A DNA stretch of 64,000 nucleotides from Mesorhizobium sp. LHD-90 (GCF_030929505.1 NZ_JAVFVV010000008.1:124001-188000); one strand, 5' to 3'. Positions 34,506 through 43,059 are shown, counted from the stretch's first letter. Notes: generated from the sequence alone by a model not told the origin. Translations and numbers: made by a program.

Positions 34506-35861
34506 ATGACCGGTATTTTCGCAAGGGAAGCGCTTCTGCCCACCGGCTGGGCCTCGAATGTCCGAGTCACGTTCGAGCGCGGCGCTATCGTCAGCATCGA
34601 GCATAACGCCTCTCCAGCCCAAGCTGATGAGCGCGCCGCTATCCTGCTGCCCGCCATGCCCAACCTCCACAGCCATGCGTTCCAGCGCGGCATGGCCGGG
34701 CTGGCGGAGACGCGCGGCCCCGGTGACGACAGTTTCTGGTCGTGGCGCGAGGTGATGTACCGCTTCGCCCTATCGATGACGCCGGAACAGGTCGAGGCGG
34801 TCGCCGCCCAGCTTTACATGGAGATGCTGGAAGCAGGTTTCGGCCGCGTCGGCGAATTCCACTATCTCCACCACGACCGCGACGGTCGGCCCTATGCGAA
34901 CATCGCGGAAATGGGCGAACGCATCGCCGCAGCAGCATCGGAAACCGGCATCGGGCTCACCTTGCTGCCGGTCTTCTATGCGCATTCGGGGTTCGGAGGC
35001 CTCGTGCCGAACGACGGCCAGCGGCGATTCATCAACGATATCGACTCTTTCTCAAGATTGCTTGAAGCAAGCCGCGAGGCGGTAGCGGGTCTGTCCGACA
35101 CAATCGTCGGCGTCGCGCCGCACAGTTTGCGCGCCGTCACGCCAGACGAGCTCGCCACCGTCACGCGCATGGCCCTATCGAACCCCATCCATATCCATGT
35201 CGCCGAACAGACCCGCGAAGTCGACGACTGCATTGCCTGGTCTGGCGTCCGTCCGGTCGAATGGCTGCTCGCCAACGCGCCGGTCGGCGAAAACTGGTGC
35301 CTTATCCACGCGACCCACATGACCGATGGCGAAACCGCGGCAATGGCGAAAAGCGGGGCGATCGCCGGCCTGTGCCCAGTCACCGAGGCAAATCTCGGCG
35401 ACGGCATCTTTGCCGGCCGCGCCTTCCTCGACCAGGGCGGAAGGTTCGGCGTCGGCTCGGATTCCAATGTGCTGATCGGCGTCGCAGACGAATTGCGCCA
35501 GCTTGAATATTCGCAGCGCCTTCTTCACCGCCAGCGCAACGTGCTGGCGCCGCCCGGCGGCTCGAACGGTAGGGCGCTGTTCGACGCAGCACTCGTCGGC
35601 GGCAACCAGGCGCTCGGCGGGCGGCCTTCCGGCATCGCTGTCGGCGGCGCGGCAAGTCTTGTCTCGCTCGCTTCCGGACATCCTTCGCTTGCCGGCAAGT
35701 CGGGCGACGCTATCCTCGACGCCTGGATCTTCGCCAACGGTGCGAAAATCGACTGTGTCTGGGTCGCGGGCCGCAAATGCGTGGCGGAAGGCAGGCATTT
35801 CGACCATGAGGCAATTGCCGAGCGCTTCAGGAAGACAATGATCGCGCTCTCGGCGGTTTGA
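34506..35861 (+). CDS. hutF: Formimidoylglutamate deiminase
   Basis: This amidohydrolase of 451 residues deaminates N-formimidoyl-L-glutamate to N-formyl-L-glutamate plus ammonia. The metal-binding HxH is His55/His57 in PNLHSHAFQRGMAG, with later blocks FHYLHHDRDG, IHIHVAEQ and GVGSDSNVLI. The ATG at 34506 gives MTGIFAREALLPTGW, the normal family N-terminus. An ATG at 34476 would add ten residues and overlap the operator. It is cotranscribed with hutC. Confidence 0.95.
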   Translation: MTGIFAREALLPTGWASNVRVTFERGAIVSIEHNASPAQADERAAILLPAMPNLHSHAFQRGMAGLAETRGPGDDSFWSWREVMYRFALSMTPEQVEAVAAQLYMEMLEAGFGRVGEFHYLHHDRDGRPYANIAEMGERIAAAASETGIGLTLLPVFYAHSGFGGLVPNDGQRRFINDIDSFSRLLEASREAVAGLSDTIVGVAPHSLRAVTPDELATVTRMALSNPIHIHVAEQTREVDDCIAWSGVRPVEWLLANAPVGENWCLIHATHMTDGETAAMAKSGAIAGLCPVTEANLGDGIFAGRAFLDQGGRFGVGSDSNVLIGVADELRQLEYSQRLLHRQRNVLAPPGGSNGRALFDAALVGGNQALGGRPSGIAVGGAASLVSLASGHPSLAGKSGDAILDAWIFANGAKIDCVWVAGRKCVAEGRHFDHEAIAERFRKTMIALSAV

Positions 35862-35877
35862 CGGAGATTCGCTGGCG

Positions 35878-36627
35878 ATGGCGTTGACGGAAATAGCGGA
35901 TCGGCCTGCCGGCGAAGACGCGCCGTCGCTGCACCAGCGCATCCTGTCGGACATTTCGGAAAAAATCGTCTCCGGCGAATGGGCGCCGGGCCACCGCATC
36001 CCGTTCGAATACGAGCTATCGGCCACCTACAATTGCTCGCGCATGACGGTGAACAAGGCCCTGTCGCAACTGGCCAAGGCCGGCATGATCGAGCGGCGCC
36101 GGCGCTCCGGCAGCTTCGTGCGGCGACCGAAGTCGCAAGCCGCAATTCTCGAAATCCACGACATAAAGACCGAGGTGCAGGCGCTCGGCCTGCCTTACCG
36201 CTACCAGTTGGTGTCGCGGCGCATGCGGCGTGGCACGGCGGACGACCGCGAGCGACTGGGCCTGACCGAGCCATCCACCGTCATAGCGCTGACGTCATTG
36301 CATTTCGCGGGCCATCGTCCGTTCTGTCACGAGGACCGACTGATCAGCCTGAGAACCGTGCCCGACGCAGAGCACGAGGCTTTTGCCGAGATCGCACCCG
36401 GCCCGTGGCTCGTCGGCCGTATCCCGTGGAGCGTCGCCGAGCACCGCATCCGCGCCGCCGGCGTGGACGCCGGGGTCGCGTCCACGCTCGATATCGACGC
36501 CGGCACGCCGTCGCTGGTGGTTGAGCGCCAGACCTGGAGCGCCGACCAGCCGGTGACGCATGTGCGCTTCACCTATGCGGGCGATGGCCACACGCTGGTC
36601 GCCCGCTTCACGCCGGCGCAGGGGTAG
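35878..36627 (+). CDS. hutC: Histidine utilisation repressor HutC (GntR/UTRA)
   Basis: This 249-residue GntR-family repressor has an N-terminal winged helix-turn-helix (about residues 19-85, with SRMTVNKALSQLAKAG) and a C-terminal UTRA effector domain containing CHEDRLISLRTVPDAE and DQPVTHVRFTYAGDGHTLVA. HutC proteins release DNA on binding urocanate. It starts 16 bases after hutF, forming a hutFC operon that it probably autoregulates through the palindrome at 34462-34475. Confidence 0.95.
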   Translation: MALTEIADRPAGEDAPSLHQRILSDISEKIVSGEWAPGHRIPFEYELSATYNCSRMTVNKALSQLAKAGMIERRRRSGSFVRRPKSQAAILEIHDIKTEVQALGLPYRYQLVSRRMRRGTADDRERLGLTEPSTVIALTSLHFAGHRPFCHEDRLISLRTVPDAEHEAFAEIAPGPWLVGRIPWSVAEHRIRAAGVDAGVASTLDIDAGTPSLVVERQTWSADQPVTHVRFTYAGDGHTLVARFTPAQG

Positions 36628-36646
36628 CGCTAGGGACAGTTCGCCT

Positions 36647-36695
36647 CCTTTCGGTAGCAGCCCGTGGCGGCTCAGAAGCCGCACGGACCGAAAGG
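36647..36695. terminator. Extended hairpin between convergent hutC and ridA
   Basis: CCTTTCGGT at 36647-36655 pairs perfectly with ACCGAAAGG at 36687-36695. Inside lies a second helix, CCGTGGCGGCT with AAGCCGCACGG, with one bulge. The position between two convergent genes suggests a bidirectional transcription end or a small palindromic repeat. There is no long T-tract, so strict intrinsic termination is doubtful. Confidence 0.5.
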
Positions 36696-36731
36696 CAAAC
36701 TTTCCCCGACACTTACCCGGCGCACTTATTC

Positions 36732-37076
36732 TCAGATCGCCGCGGTGATGATGATCTCGACCTTGTATTCCGGTCCGGCCAGCTTTGCCTCGCCGGTGGC
36801 GCGGGCCGGTGTGTTGCCCTGCGGCACCCAGGCGTCCCACACGGCATTCATCTCCTGGAAGGTCGACATGTCGGCCAGCCAGATGATCGCCTGCAGGATC
36901 TTGGTCTTGTCGGTCCCGGCTTGCGCAAGCAGCCCGTCAATCGTGGCGAGGATCGCCTTGGTCTGCGACGTCACGCTTTCACCGGGCGCGCCGACCTGGC
37001 CGGCGAGATAGACGGTGTTGCCATGGATGACGATGTCGCTCATGCGTGGACCGACACCAAGCCTCTTGACGCTCAT
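36732..37076 (-). CDS. RidA-family enamine/imine deaminase
   Basis: This RidA/YjgF-family protein of 114 residues hydrolyses reactive enamine/imine intermediates to keto acids in the cytoplasm. Typical segments are VYLAGQVG and ARATGEAKLAGPEYKVEIIITAAI, although the usual Arg-Cys-E signature of canonical RidA is modified here. The ATG at 37076 is used because AGGAAGG lies 7 bases upstream; the ATG at 37082 would be only 1 base from it. It follows a FAD amino-acid dehydrogenase-like gene by 27 bases and probably handles its imino product. Confidence 0.9.
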   Translation of the reverse strand: MSVKRLGVGPRMSDIVIHGNTVYLAGQVGAPGESVTSQTKAILATIDGLLAQAGTDKTKILQAIIWLADMSTFQEMNAVWDAWVPQGNTPARATGEAKLAGPEYKVEIIITAAI

Positions 37077-37103
37077 ATTCATTCCTTCCTGAGAGTTGCC
37101 GGA

Positions 37104-38231
37104 CTATTCCGGGCGTGAAACGCGAAACCGGTTGGGCGAAAGCGCCGGCACGATCGCCTCCATCTCGGCCGGCAGCGTCGCCCGCCTTATCAACGCTCCG
37201 GCCAGCCGTGACAAGCCGGGAGACGTCTGGATTCCGTAGCCGCCCTGCCCCGCAAGCCAGAAGAAACCATCCGCCGTCCGGTCGAACCCCGCGACCGGCG
37301 TGCGATCCGGAGCGAAGGTTCTTAACCCCGCCCAGCTTCGCTCGACATGCGTCACCGGCATCGTCACTGCCTGCTCGAAGCGGTGCAGCCCCTCCGCCAA
37401 GACCATGTCGTCCGGAAAGGCGTCATGCGGCTCGACCGGATCCTCGTCGGACGGCGAGACGAACAGTCTCCCGCCGTCCGGCTTGGCGTACCAGGTCTCG
37501 GCGGCATCGTTGAGCAGCGGCCAGCGGCGGATGTCGTAGCCTTCGGGGCCGGGCAGGACGGCCATCGACCGCCGCAGCGGCTGCAGCCCGACGGGTTCGA
37601 TGCCGAAAGACCGCGCGACGGTATCGGCCCAGGCGCCACTGGCATTGACAACGACCGGCGCGGCGATTCGGAAATCCCGTGTCTCGACGATCCAGCGTCC
37701 CTCGGTCCGCTCGGCGGACAGAACGCCATTGTCGGTCACCAGCCGTACGCCGCGGGCTTTCGCCGCCTTCAGCCAGCCCTGGTGCAGCGCGGCGACGTCG
37801 ATGTCCTGCGCGTCTTCCTCGTAGGAAGCCGAAACGAGCGTTTCCTTGCGCAGGATCGGCACCATTGCCATTGCCTCGGCGATCGAAATCTCGCGTATTC
37901 CTTCCGCCTCGGCGAGCAGCTTGGCATATTCCTCCGCAGTCTCGGCGCTGGCAACATAAAGCACGCCGCGCTGGGAGAGTAGCGGATGGGGAAAAAGCCC
38001 CCTGTCAGCGCCGTGGAAGAGCGGAGCGCTGGCACGGGTCAGCGTGCGGATGACCGCGTTGCCGTAATTCTGGATGAACAGGGCGGCCGAGCGCCCAGTC
38101 GAATGATAGCCCGGCCGGTCTTCCCTCTCGACGATCACGACGCGGAAATCGCGCGCCAGATCGGCCGCCACGCCCGCGCCGGCAATACCCGCGCCAATGA
38201 CGAGAACGTCGGTCTCGATCGTTTCGGCCAT
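37104..38231 (-). CDS. FAD-dependent D-amino-acid dehydrogenase, DauA (D-arginine dehydrogenase)-like
   Basis: This DAO-fold flavoprotein of 375 residues oxidises an amino group to an imine. The FAD-binding GAGIAGAG is at residues 13-20, followed by EREDRPGYHSTGRSAALF, a segment strongly reminiscent of Pseudomonas D-arginine dehydrogenase DauA. The C-terminal FWLAGQGGYGIQTSPGL closes the FAD site. The ATG at 38231 (MAETIETDV) has GGAGAG 4 bases upstream; an ATG at 38243 adds four residues. The downstream ridA supports an imine-producing reaction. The exact amino acid is not proven. Confidence 0.88.
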   Translation of the reverse strand: MAETIETDVLVIGAGIAGAGVAADLARDFRVVIVEREDRPGYHSTGRSAALFIQNYGNAVIRTLTRASAPLFHGADRGLFPHPLLSQRGVLYVASAETAEEYAKLLAEAEGIREISIAEAMAMVPILRKETLVSASYEEDAQDIDVAALHQGWLKAAKARGVRLVTDNGVLSAERTEGRWIVETRDFRIAAPVVVNASGAWADTVARSFGIEPVGLQPLRRSMAVLPGPEGYDIRRWPLLNDAAETWYAKPDGGRLFVSPSDEDPVEPHDAFPDDMVLAEGLHRFEQAVTMPVTHVERSWAGLRTFAPDRTPVAGFDRTADGFFWLAGQGGYGIQTSPGLSRLAGALIRRATLPAEMEAIVPALSPNRFRVSRPE

Positions 38232-38406
38232 GACGCTCTCCATGCTGCCGCCCCGGATGCCTACGACCTACCGACGTGGAAAAGCCCCCGCAAGCGCACC
38301 GCTGTTCGCCAGCGCCGCAAAGCGATGGTCCAGGCGCGAGCCGGAAGGTTGCGGCGCGCCGCGCGCGGTGGCATGACAGCCGCAGAAGAATTACGGAGTT
38401 TCGACC

Positions 38407-38745
38407 ATGGACATCCGCCAGGTTACCGACGACTACGCCGTTTCCGGCCAGATCGCCACCGACGACATCCAGGCCATAAAGGATGCCGGCTACAGGAGCA
38501 TCATCTGCAACCGCCCCGACGACGAGCAGCCCGGCCAGCCCAGCGCCGCCGACATCGCCACCGCCGCGGAAGCCGCCGACCTCGTCTTTCGGCACATCCC
38601 CTTCGTCAGCGGCCAGATGACCGAGGATGACGTCCAGAAGATGGTCGAGGCGCTGGACGAAATCCCGGGGCCGGTTTTCGCCTATTGCCGCTCCGGTGCA
38701 CGCTCCACCAACATCTATATGGCCGCCAAGCAGGCAAAGGGATAG
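38407..38745 (+). CDS. Blh/DUF442-type phosphatase-like protein (TIGR01244 family)
   Basis: This 112-residue protein consists of the phosphatase/rhodanese-like domain found fused to metallo-beta-lactamase folds in Blh proteins involved in sulfide oxidation, here on its own. The P-loop cysteine motif CRSGARS starts at Cys94. The N-terminal MDIRQVTDDYAVSGQI and SIICNRPDDEQPGQP are family hallmarks. GGAG precedes the ATG. It is monocistronic between two unrelated minus-strand genes, so its substrate is unknown. Confidence 0.85.
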   Translation: MDIRQVTDDYAVSGQIATDDIQAIKDAGYRSIICNRPDDEQPGQPSAADIATAAEAADLVFRHIPFVSGQMTEDDVQKMVEALDEIPGPVFAYCRSGARSTNIYMAAKQAKG

Positions 38746-38859
38746 CGCGCTAGGCCCTCGCTACCTCTCACCCGCTTCGACTTCTTCCGCAACCGGTGCC
38801 AGGCATGACGCGTATGGCGTCAAGCCTGGCCACCGGGCGAAGGTCACTCCAGCGTTGGA

Positions 38860-40053
38860 TCACTCGGGATAGGTTTCAGCACCCTCCGGCGTCGGCTTGT
38901 TGAAAAGGATGAATACCAGGGGATTGCCGGGTTCGGTCATTGCGTCGCTGCGCTGGCCTGTCACCTCTCCGGCCACGCCGCTGGCATATTCCGCAACCAC
39001 CTCGCCAAAACTGTTTCGCTGGATCGCCACCTTCTGTCCGGCCTCGACCTTGTCGTTGAGCTTGACCAGATGCTCGACGATCCCGCCCTGGGTCGCCAGG
39101 ACCGGGAACGCACTATTGCCGACAAAGACAGGCACGTCCTTGCCCGTGCGTCCCATCGGCCCGGCCACGATGCCGTGATGCTTGAGCACGTTCATCGTGC
39201 CTTCCACGAACAGCGTGATCATCTCGAGGTCCAGATGGCGGGCAGCCCCGATCTCCGGGCAAAAGGACGGGATGCCCGCGGCGATAAACGCGTTGTGGAG
39301 GACACTGGGATATGTAGGGTTGTCGAAGATCTGGCCGACGGGATAGAGTTCCGCCATCGCCTTGATCTCGGGCACGTCCATCTCGGCAATATTGAATGCG
39401 GCGACCTCGAATCCGGTCGTTCCGGTATGGAAGTCGATCGCGAAGTCGGCGTTTGGCCGCAGCAGCCGGTTGAACAGCAACCCGGCATGCCGGCTGGCCG
39501 CGGTGATGTCGTTCTCATTGCCGGGCCACACCCGGTTCATGTCGACAAGGTCGATGCCCCTGCCCTGGTTGGGCCATCTGCGCTGCATGCTTTCGATTGC
39601 CGGGCGGGCAATGTCTGTGACCGCCACCACCGTTCCGGACATCTGCGCCGGATCGAGCTGGTTCATCACCGTCTGGACCGTATGCATGGAACTCATCTCG
39701 TCGCCGTGGACACCGCTGGTCAGCACGACGCGCTTGCCCGGCTTCGCTCCCTTGGCGACGGTCACGGACACATACCAGTGCTGGCCGCTGGGCATCCGCA
39801 CACCCTGAAAATACAGGAAGTGCTTCTTGCCGGGTTCCAGGTCGTTGACGTCGAGCGTGCTGACGACCTTTTTTCCCTCGATAACCTCTCCCGTATAGAC
39901 CGTTCCCGATATCGGATCGGTAGATGGTTTTGCCGCCTCCTGGGCATTTGCGGCAAGAGTGTTGACGGCAAGGGCCGCCGACGCGCCGACCGTGGCGATC
40001 GACGCGATCATGAAGTCGCGGCGCCCGAGGCCTTCTTGAGGTCTGTCCGACAT
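38860..40053 (-). CDS. Exported succinylglutamate desuccinylase/aspartoacylase-family protein
   Basis: This zinc carboxypeptidase-like protein of 397 residues belongs to the AstE/AspA family. The N-terminus has a twin-arginine signal (LGRRDFMIASIATVGASAALAV) cleaved near residue 39, so the protein acts in the periplasm. Zinc ligands are His116 and Glu119 in GVHGDEMSS and a third His in AIDFHTGTTG. A lipoyl-like C-terminal segment (GGIVEHLVKLNDKVEAGQKVA) follows. The ATG at 40053 has AAGGATC upstream; the longer frame is rejected. The physiological N-acyl substrate is unknown. Confidence 0.85.
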   Translation of the reverse strand: MSDRPQEGLGRRDFMIASIATVGASAALAVNTLAANAQEAAKPSTDPISGTVYTGEVIEGKKVVSTLDVNDLEPGKKHFLYFQGVRMPSGQHWYVSVTVAKGAKPGKRVVLTSGVHGDEMSSMHTVQTVMNQLDPAQMSGTVVAVTDIARPAIESMQRRWPNQGRGIDLVDMNRVWPGNENDITAASRHAGLLFNRLLRPNADFAIDFHTGTTGFEVAAFNIAEMDVPEIKAMAELYPVGQIFDNPTYPSVLHNAFIAAGIPSFCPEIGAARHLDLEMITLFVEGTMNVLKHHGIVAGPMGRTGKDVPVFVGNSAFPVLATQGGIVEHLVKLNDKVEAGQKVAIQRNSFGEVVAEYASGVAGEVTGQRSDAMTEPGNPLVFILFNKPTPEGAETYPE

Positions 40054-40156
40054 GACGGGGATCCTTTGCGATGTGAAAAGCTGCGTTCGAAAACGACGCG
40101 CAGATCGACTATAAAAACCGCCACTCAACTTGCAACCACGAGTGGGCTCACGGGGT

Positions 40157-40624
40157 TCACAAAGGCAGCGCGCCGGTCTCCTTGAGCGTGTCCAGCACGA
40201 TGGCGGTCTTCACATGCTGCACGGAATCGTGCGGCAGAAGTTCGTCATTGACGAAACGCGACAGCGCCTTCAAATCCGGCGTCACCACCTTCAGGTAATA
40301 ATCCATCTCGCCGGTCAGCGCATGCGCCTCCTGCACCTCCGGCAGGCGCGAGATCAGTTCGGCGAAGCGGCGGGCGTTGTCGCGGTTGTGGGTCGCCAGC
40401 GTCACGGAGACCACACTGACCAGCGAAAAGCCAAGCCGCTCTCGGTCGAGCAACGCCCGGTAGCCGGCGATAAAACCTTCCTCCTCCAGCCGCTGGCGAC
40501 GTCGCGAGCATTGCGAAGGCGACAGGTTCACGCGTTCCGACAGGTCGTTGTTGGTCAGCCGCGCGTCCGCTTGCAGCAGCGCCAGTATCTTGCGGTCGAA
40601 ATCGTCGATGCGTTCGTCCTGCAT
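40157..40624 (-). CDS. Lrp/AsnC-family transcriptional regulator
   Basis: This regulator of 155 residues has an N-terminal helix-turn-helix (RLTNNDLSERVNLSPSQCSR) and a C-terminal RAM domain (EVQEAHALTGEMDYYLKVVTPD). It is divergent from hppD with a strong palindrome in the gap, so it probably controls tyrosine catabolism in response to an amino acid. ATG at 40624 (MQDERIDDFDRKIL) is preferred; upstream ATG codons at 40639 and 40642 would run into the palindrome. Confidence 0.92.
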   Translation of the reverse strand: MQDERIDDFDRKILALLQADARLTNNDLSERVNLSPSQCSRRRQRLEEEGFIAGYRALLDRERLGFSLVSVVSVTLATHNRDNARRFAELISRLPEVQEAHALTGEMDYYLKVVTPDLKALSRFVNDELLPHDSVQHVKTAIVLDTLKETGALPL

Positions 40625-40638
40625 GGCATCCACCCTCA

Positions 40639-40659
40639 TCATGCACGATCCGTGCATGA
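40639..40659. promoter_or_regulatory. Lrp-type operator between lrp-like gene and hppD
   Basis: Nine-base arms TCATGCACG and CGTGCATGA form a perfect inverted repeat around ATC. It lies 15 bases upstream of the regulator start and about 95 bases upstream of hppD. Symmetry and place suit the binding site of the Lrp-type protein encoded next to it. Confidence 0.7.
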
Positions 40660-40752
40660 GGGCTGCACGAAACATCACCGAATGCAAGCACAATGCGGCC
40701 CGATCGGAGTATGATTTCCGGCAGTCCGCAATTCGACCGACCGGAGGCCATC

Positions 40753-41865
40753 ATGGGTCCCTTCCCGCACGACGCACCGCCCGCGAAGATCAGCAAGGCC
40801 AACCCCGCCGGCACCGACGGTTTCGAGTTCGTCGAATTCGCGCATCCCGAGCCGGAAAAGCTGGCAACGCTGTTCCAGCGTATGGGTTATGCTGCAGTCG
40901 CGCGCCACCGGACCAAAAACATCACCATCTGGCGGCAGGGCGACATCAACTATGTGCTGAACGCCGAGCGCGGTTCGCATGCGATGAATTTCGTCGAGAA
41001 GCACGGCCCCTGCGCGCCATCCATGGCCTGGCGGGTGGTCAATGCGCAGCATGCCTTCGACCATGCCGTGTCGAAAGGCGCGACGCCCTATCGCGGCAAT
41101 GACAAGGCGCTGGACGTGCCGGCCATCGTCGGCATTGGCGGCTCACTGCTCTATTTCGTCGACCACTATGGCGAGAAGGGCTCGGCCTACGATCAGGAAT
41201 TTGAGTGGCTGGGCGAGCGCGATCCAAAACCCGAAGGCGTCGGCTTCTATTTTCTCGACCACCTCACCCACAATGTCTATCGCGGCCAGATGGACAAGTG
41301 GTGGGCGTTCTACCGCGAGCTCTTCGGCTTCAAGCAGATCCATTATTTCGATATTGACGGGCGCATCACCGGCCTGGTCAGCCGGGCCATCACCAGCCCC
41401 TGCGGCAAGATCCGCATCCCGCTGAACGAGTCCAAGGACGACACCAGCCAGATCGAGGAATTTTTGAAGAAATACAAGGGCGAAGGCATCCAGCACATCG
41501 CCGTGGGTACCGAGGACATCTATGGCGCCACTGATCGGCTGGCCGGCAACGGCTTGAAATTCATGCCTGGCCCGCCGGACACTTATTATGAGCGCTCCTT
41601 CGCCCGCGTTTCCGGCCATGACGAGCCGATCGAGCGCATGAAGAAGCACGGCATCCTGATCGACGGCGAAGGCGTGGTCGACGGCGGCATGACAAAGATC
41701 CTGCTTCAGATTTTCTCCAAGACCGTGATCGGCCCGATCTTCTTCGAGTTCATCCAGCGCAAGGGCGACGAGGGTTTTGGCGAAGGCAATTTCCGCGCCC
41801 TGTTCGAGTCGATCGAGGAGGATCAGATCCGGCGCGGCGTGCTGCACGCAAACAAGGCTGCCTAA
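40753..41865 (+). CDS. hppD: 4-hydroxyphenylpyruvate dioxygenase
   Basis: This Fe(II) enzyme of 370 residues converts 4-hydroxyphenylpyruvate to homogentisate in tyrosine breakdown. The two-His-one-Glu iron site is visible: His in LDHLTHNVYRG near residue 172, His in GIQHIAVGTED near 247 and Glu in IFFEFIQRKG near 332. GGAGG lies 5 bases before the ATG at 40753. The product feeds homogentisate dioxygenase, not in the window, and a fumarylacetoacetate hydrolase-family gene lies at 43060-44073. A clear terminator follows. Confidence 0.96.
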   Translation: MGPFPHDAPPAKISKANPAGTDGFEFVEFAHPEPEKLATLFQRMGYAAVARHRTKNITIWRQGDINYVLNAERGSHAMNFVEKHGPCAPSMAWRVVNAQHAFDHAVSKGATPYRGNDKALDVPAIVGIGGSLLYFVDHYGEKGSAYDQEFEWLGERDPKPEGVGFYFLDHLTHNVYRGQMDKWWAFYRELFGFKQIHYFDIDGRITGLVSRAITSPCGKIRIPLNESKDDTSQIEEFLKKYKGEGIQHIAVGTEDIYGATDRLAGNGLKFMPGPPDTYYERSFARVSGHDEPIERMKKHGILIDGEGVVDGGMTKILLQIFSKTVIGPIFFEFIQRKGDEGFGEGNFRALFESIEEDQIRRGVLHANKAA

Positions 41866-41887
41866 CGGCACCTTTGCCCCGCAATCA

Positions 41888-41914
41888 GGGCTGGCAGAAA
41901 TGCCGGCCCTTTTT
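41888..41914 (+). terminator. Intrinsic terminator of hppD
   Basis: GGGCTGGCA and TGCCGGCCC form a stem with one T-G wobble pair and a GAAA loop, followed directly by five T residues. It lies 22 bases past the hppD stop. Confidence 0.88.
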
Positions 41915-41938
41915 GTTTATGCGAGCAAGGAGCTTTGC

Positions 41939-41944
41939 TATAAT
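41939..41944 (+). promoter_or_regulatory. Perfect -10 box (TATAAT) upstream of small ORF
   Basis: TATAAT sits 29 bases before the ATG of the 77-residue ORF at 41973. The best -35 candidates (TTGTTT or TTTATG) have non-ideal spacing of 20 or 17 bases and overlap the hppD terminator tail. Likely promoter of the small gene. Confidence 0.5.
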
Positions 41945-41972
41945 AGCGCCGCTGTAAATCGGGGCACACATC

Positions 41973-42206
41973 ATGCGGCCGCACGAATATTGGTCTGAAA
42001 CGCCCGCCGATCGAAAAGCACGGGTTCTACGACAGGAGTCCGATCGCGACAGCTTGGTGAACGATCATATGGAACTGGTCTACAGCGCAGACATCAACGA
42101 GATTTTCGCGGAATTGCTTCGCCTGCATGCAATCGTGAAAGACGAGCGAACACAGGAACTGATCGACCGCGTTTTCGCCGACGCCGACCGTTTCGCCAGA
42201 GGCTAG
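41973..42206 (+). CDS. Conserved-looking small hypothetical protein (77 aa)
   Basis: This acidic, helical protein of 77 residues begins MRPHEYWSETPADRKARVL and continues with a possible coiled region INEIFAELLRLHAIVKDERTQELIDRVF. It has its own TATAAT box and an ordinary codon pattern; no family is recognised. It converges on the DinB-like gene with a 4-base overlap. Function unknown. Confidence 0.65.
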   Translation: MRPHEYWSETPADRKARVLRQESDRDSLVNDHMELVYSADINEIFAELLRLHAIVKDERTQELIDRVFADADRFARG

Positions 42207-42760
42207 TTTGCGCCCGCTTGGTCATCTAGCCTCAGCCGGGCCACCTCCTCCCTTCTGAATTTCCAATCGTAGTCGAGAAAATACTCGTCCAGTTGCGGCG
42301 GCTTGACCGAGGTGCCGGACAGCATCGCGTGTACCTGGCCGCGATGGTGGATCTCGTGGATAAACAGATGCGCCAGGAGGTCGCCGATGCGTTCGGGGAT
42401 CATGCCCGCCTCGCCGCGATCCGTGAGGACGCGACGATCGAGATCGGCCGGAGACAGGCTTTCGCAAAATGCCAACAGCCGCCGGTCGAAGGCTGACTGG
42501 CGTTCCGCAAGCTCCTTCGCGTCGCCGCTGTCGACATAGGTGTCGAAGATTTTCGTGCCGACGCCGCGCTCTTCCACCATGTCGAGATAGAACAGATCGA
42601 CCGACAGGATGTGGTTCAGCGTCTCCTTGAGCGATGGGAAGAAGCTGGTGCGCGGCGCCTCCAATTCACCGGGCTGCAAGGCCTGCAAGGCGCGATAGAG
42701 CCGGTCGTTCGACCACAGATTGTTTTCGGCCATCCGGCGAAAGTGGGTAAGCTGGCCCAT
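42203..42760 (-). CDS. DinB-family protein
   Basis: This four-helix-bundle DinB/YfiT-type protein of 185 residues has metal-binding histidines visible in NHILSVDLFYLD and in FIHEIHHRGQVHAML. Family members are thiol-dependent S-transferases or metal enzymes with largely unknown substrates. The ATG at 42760 has GGAGGG 6 bases upstream. It is the last gene of a three-gene operon behind a fumarylacetoacetate hydrolase. Confidence 0.9.
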   Translation of the reverse strand: MGQLTHFRRMAENNLWSNDRLYRALQALQPGELEAPRTSFFPSLKETLNHILSVDLFYLDMVEERGVGTKIFDTYVDSGDAKELAERQSAFDRRLLAFCESLSPADLDRRVLTDRGEAGMIPERIGDLLAHLFIHEIHHRGQVHAMLSGTSVKPPQLDEYFLDYDWKFRREEVARLRLDDQAGAN

Positions 42761-42762
42761 CC

Positions 42763-43056
42763 TCATCCCTCCGGCAGCCGGGAAAGATAAATGCCCGCCC
42801 CGAGCAGCGCGAAGCCGAGAAGATTGACCAACAGCAGAACGTTCATACGTCGCCGCATGCCTTGAGTCTCGGCATCGCGCGCCACGCCCGAATTGGTAAC
42901 TGTGTGGAAGATCATGGCGTTGCGCGGAAAGCCGGAGGTGTTTGTCAATGCCGGCGAGCGCGCCTCGATCCGATAGGACAGCCGGATCGCCAGGATGAAG
43001 ACGGAGACCATGACGAGCCCCCAAAGTCCGGTGACGATCGGGAACATCAAGTTCAT
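42763..43056 (-). CDS. Small membrane protein (97 aa), unknown function
   Basis: A 97-residue protein with an N-terminal hydrophobic helix (FPIVTGLWGLVMVSVFILAI) and a C-terminal one (VLLLVNLLGFALLGAGIYL), joined by a polar loop. It starts 3 bases after the upstream stop and ends 2 bases before the DinB-like start, so it is certainly operonic. The first helix recalls MAPEG-type small membrane proteins, but this is not secure. Confidence 0.75.
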   Translation of the reverse strand: MNLMFPIVTGLWGLVMVSVFILAIRLSYRIEARSPALTNTSGFPRNAMIFHTVTNSGVARDAETQGMRRRMNVLLLVNLLGFALLGAGIYLSRLPEG

Positions 43057-43059
43057 CGC

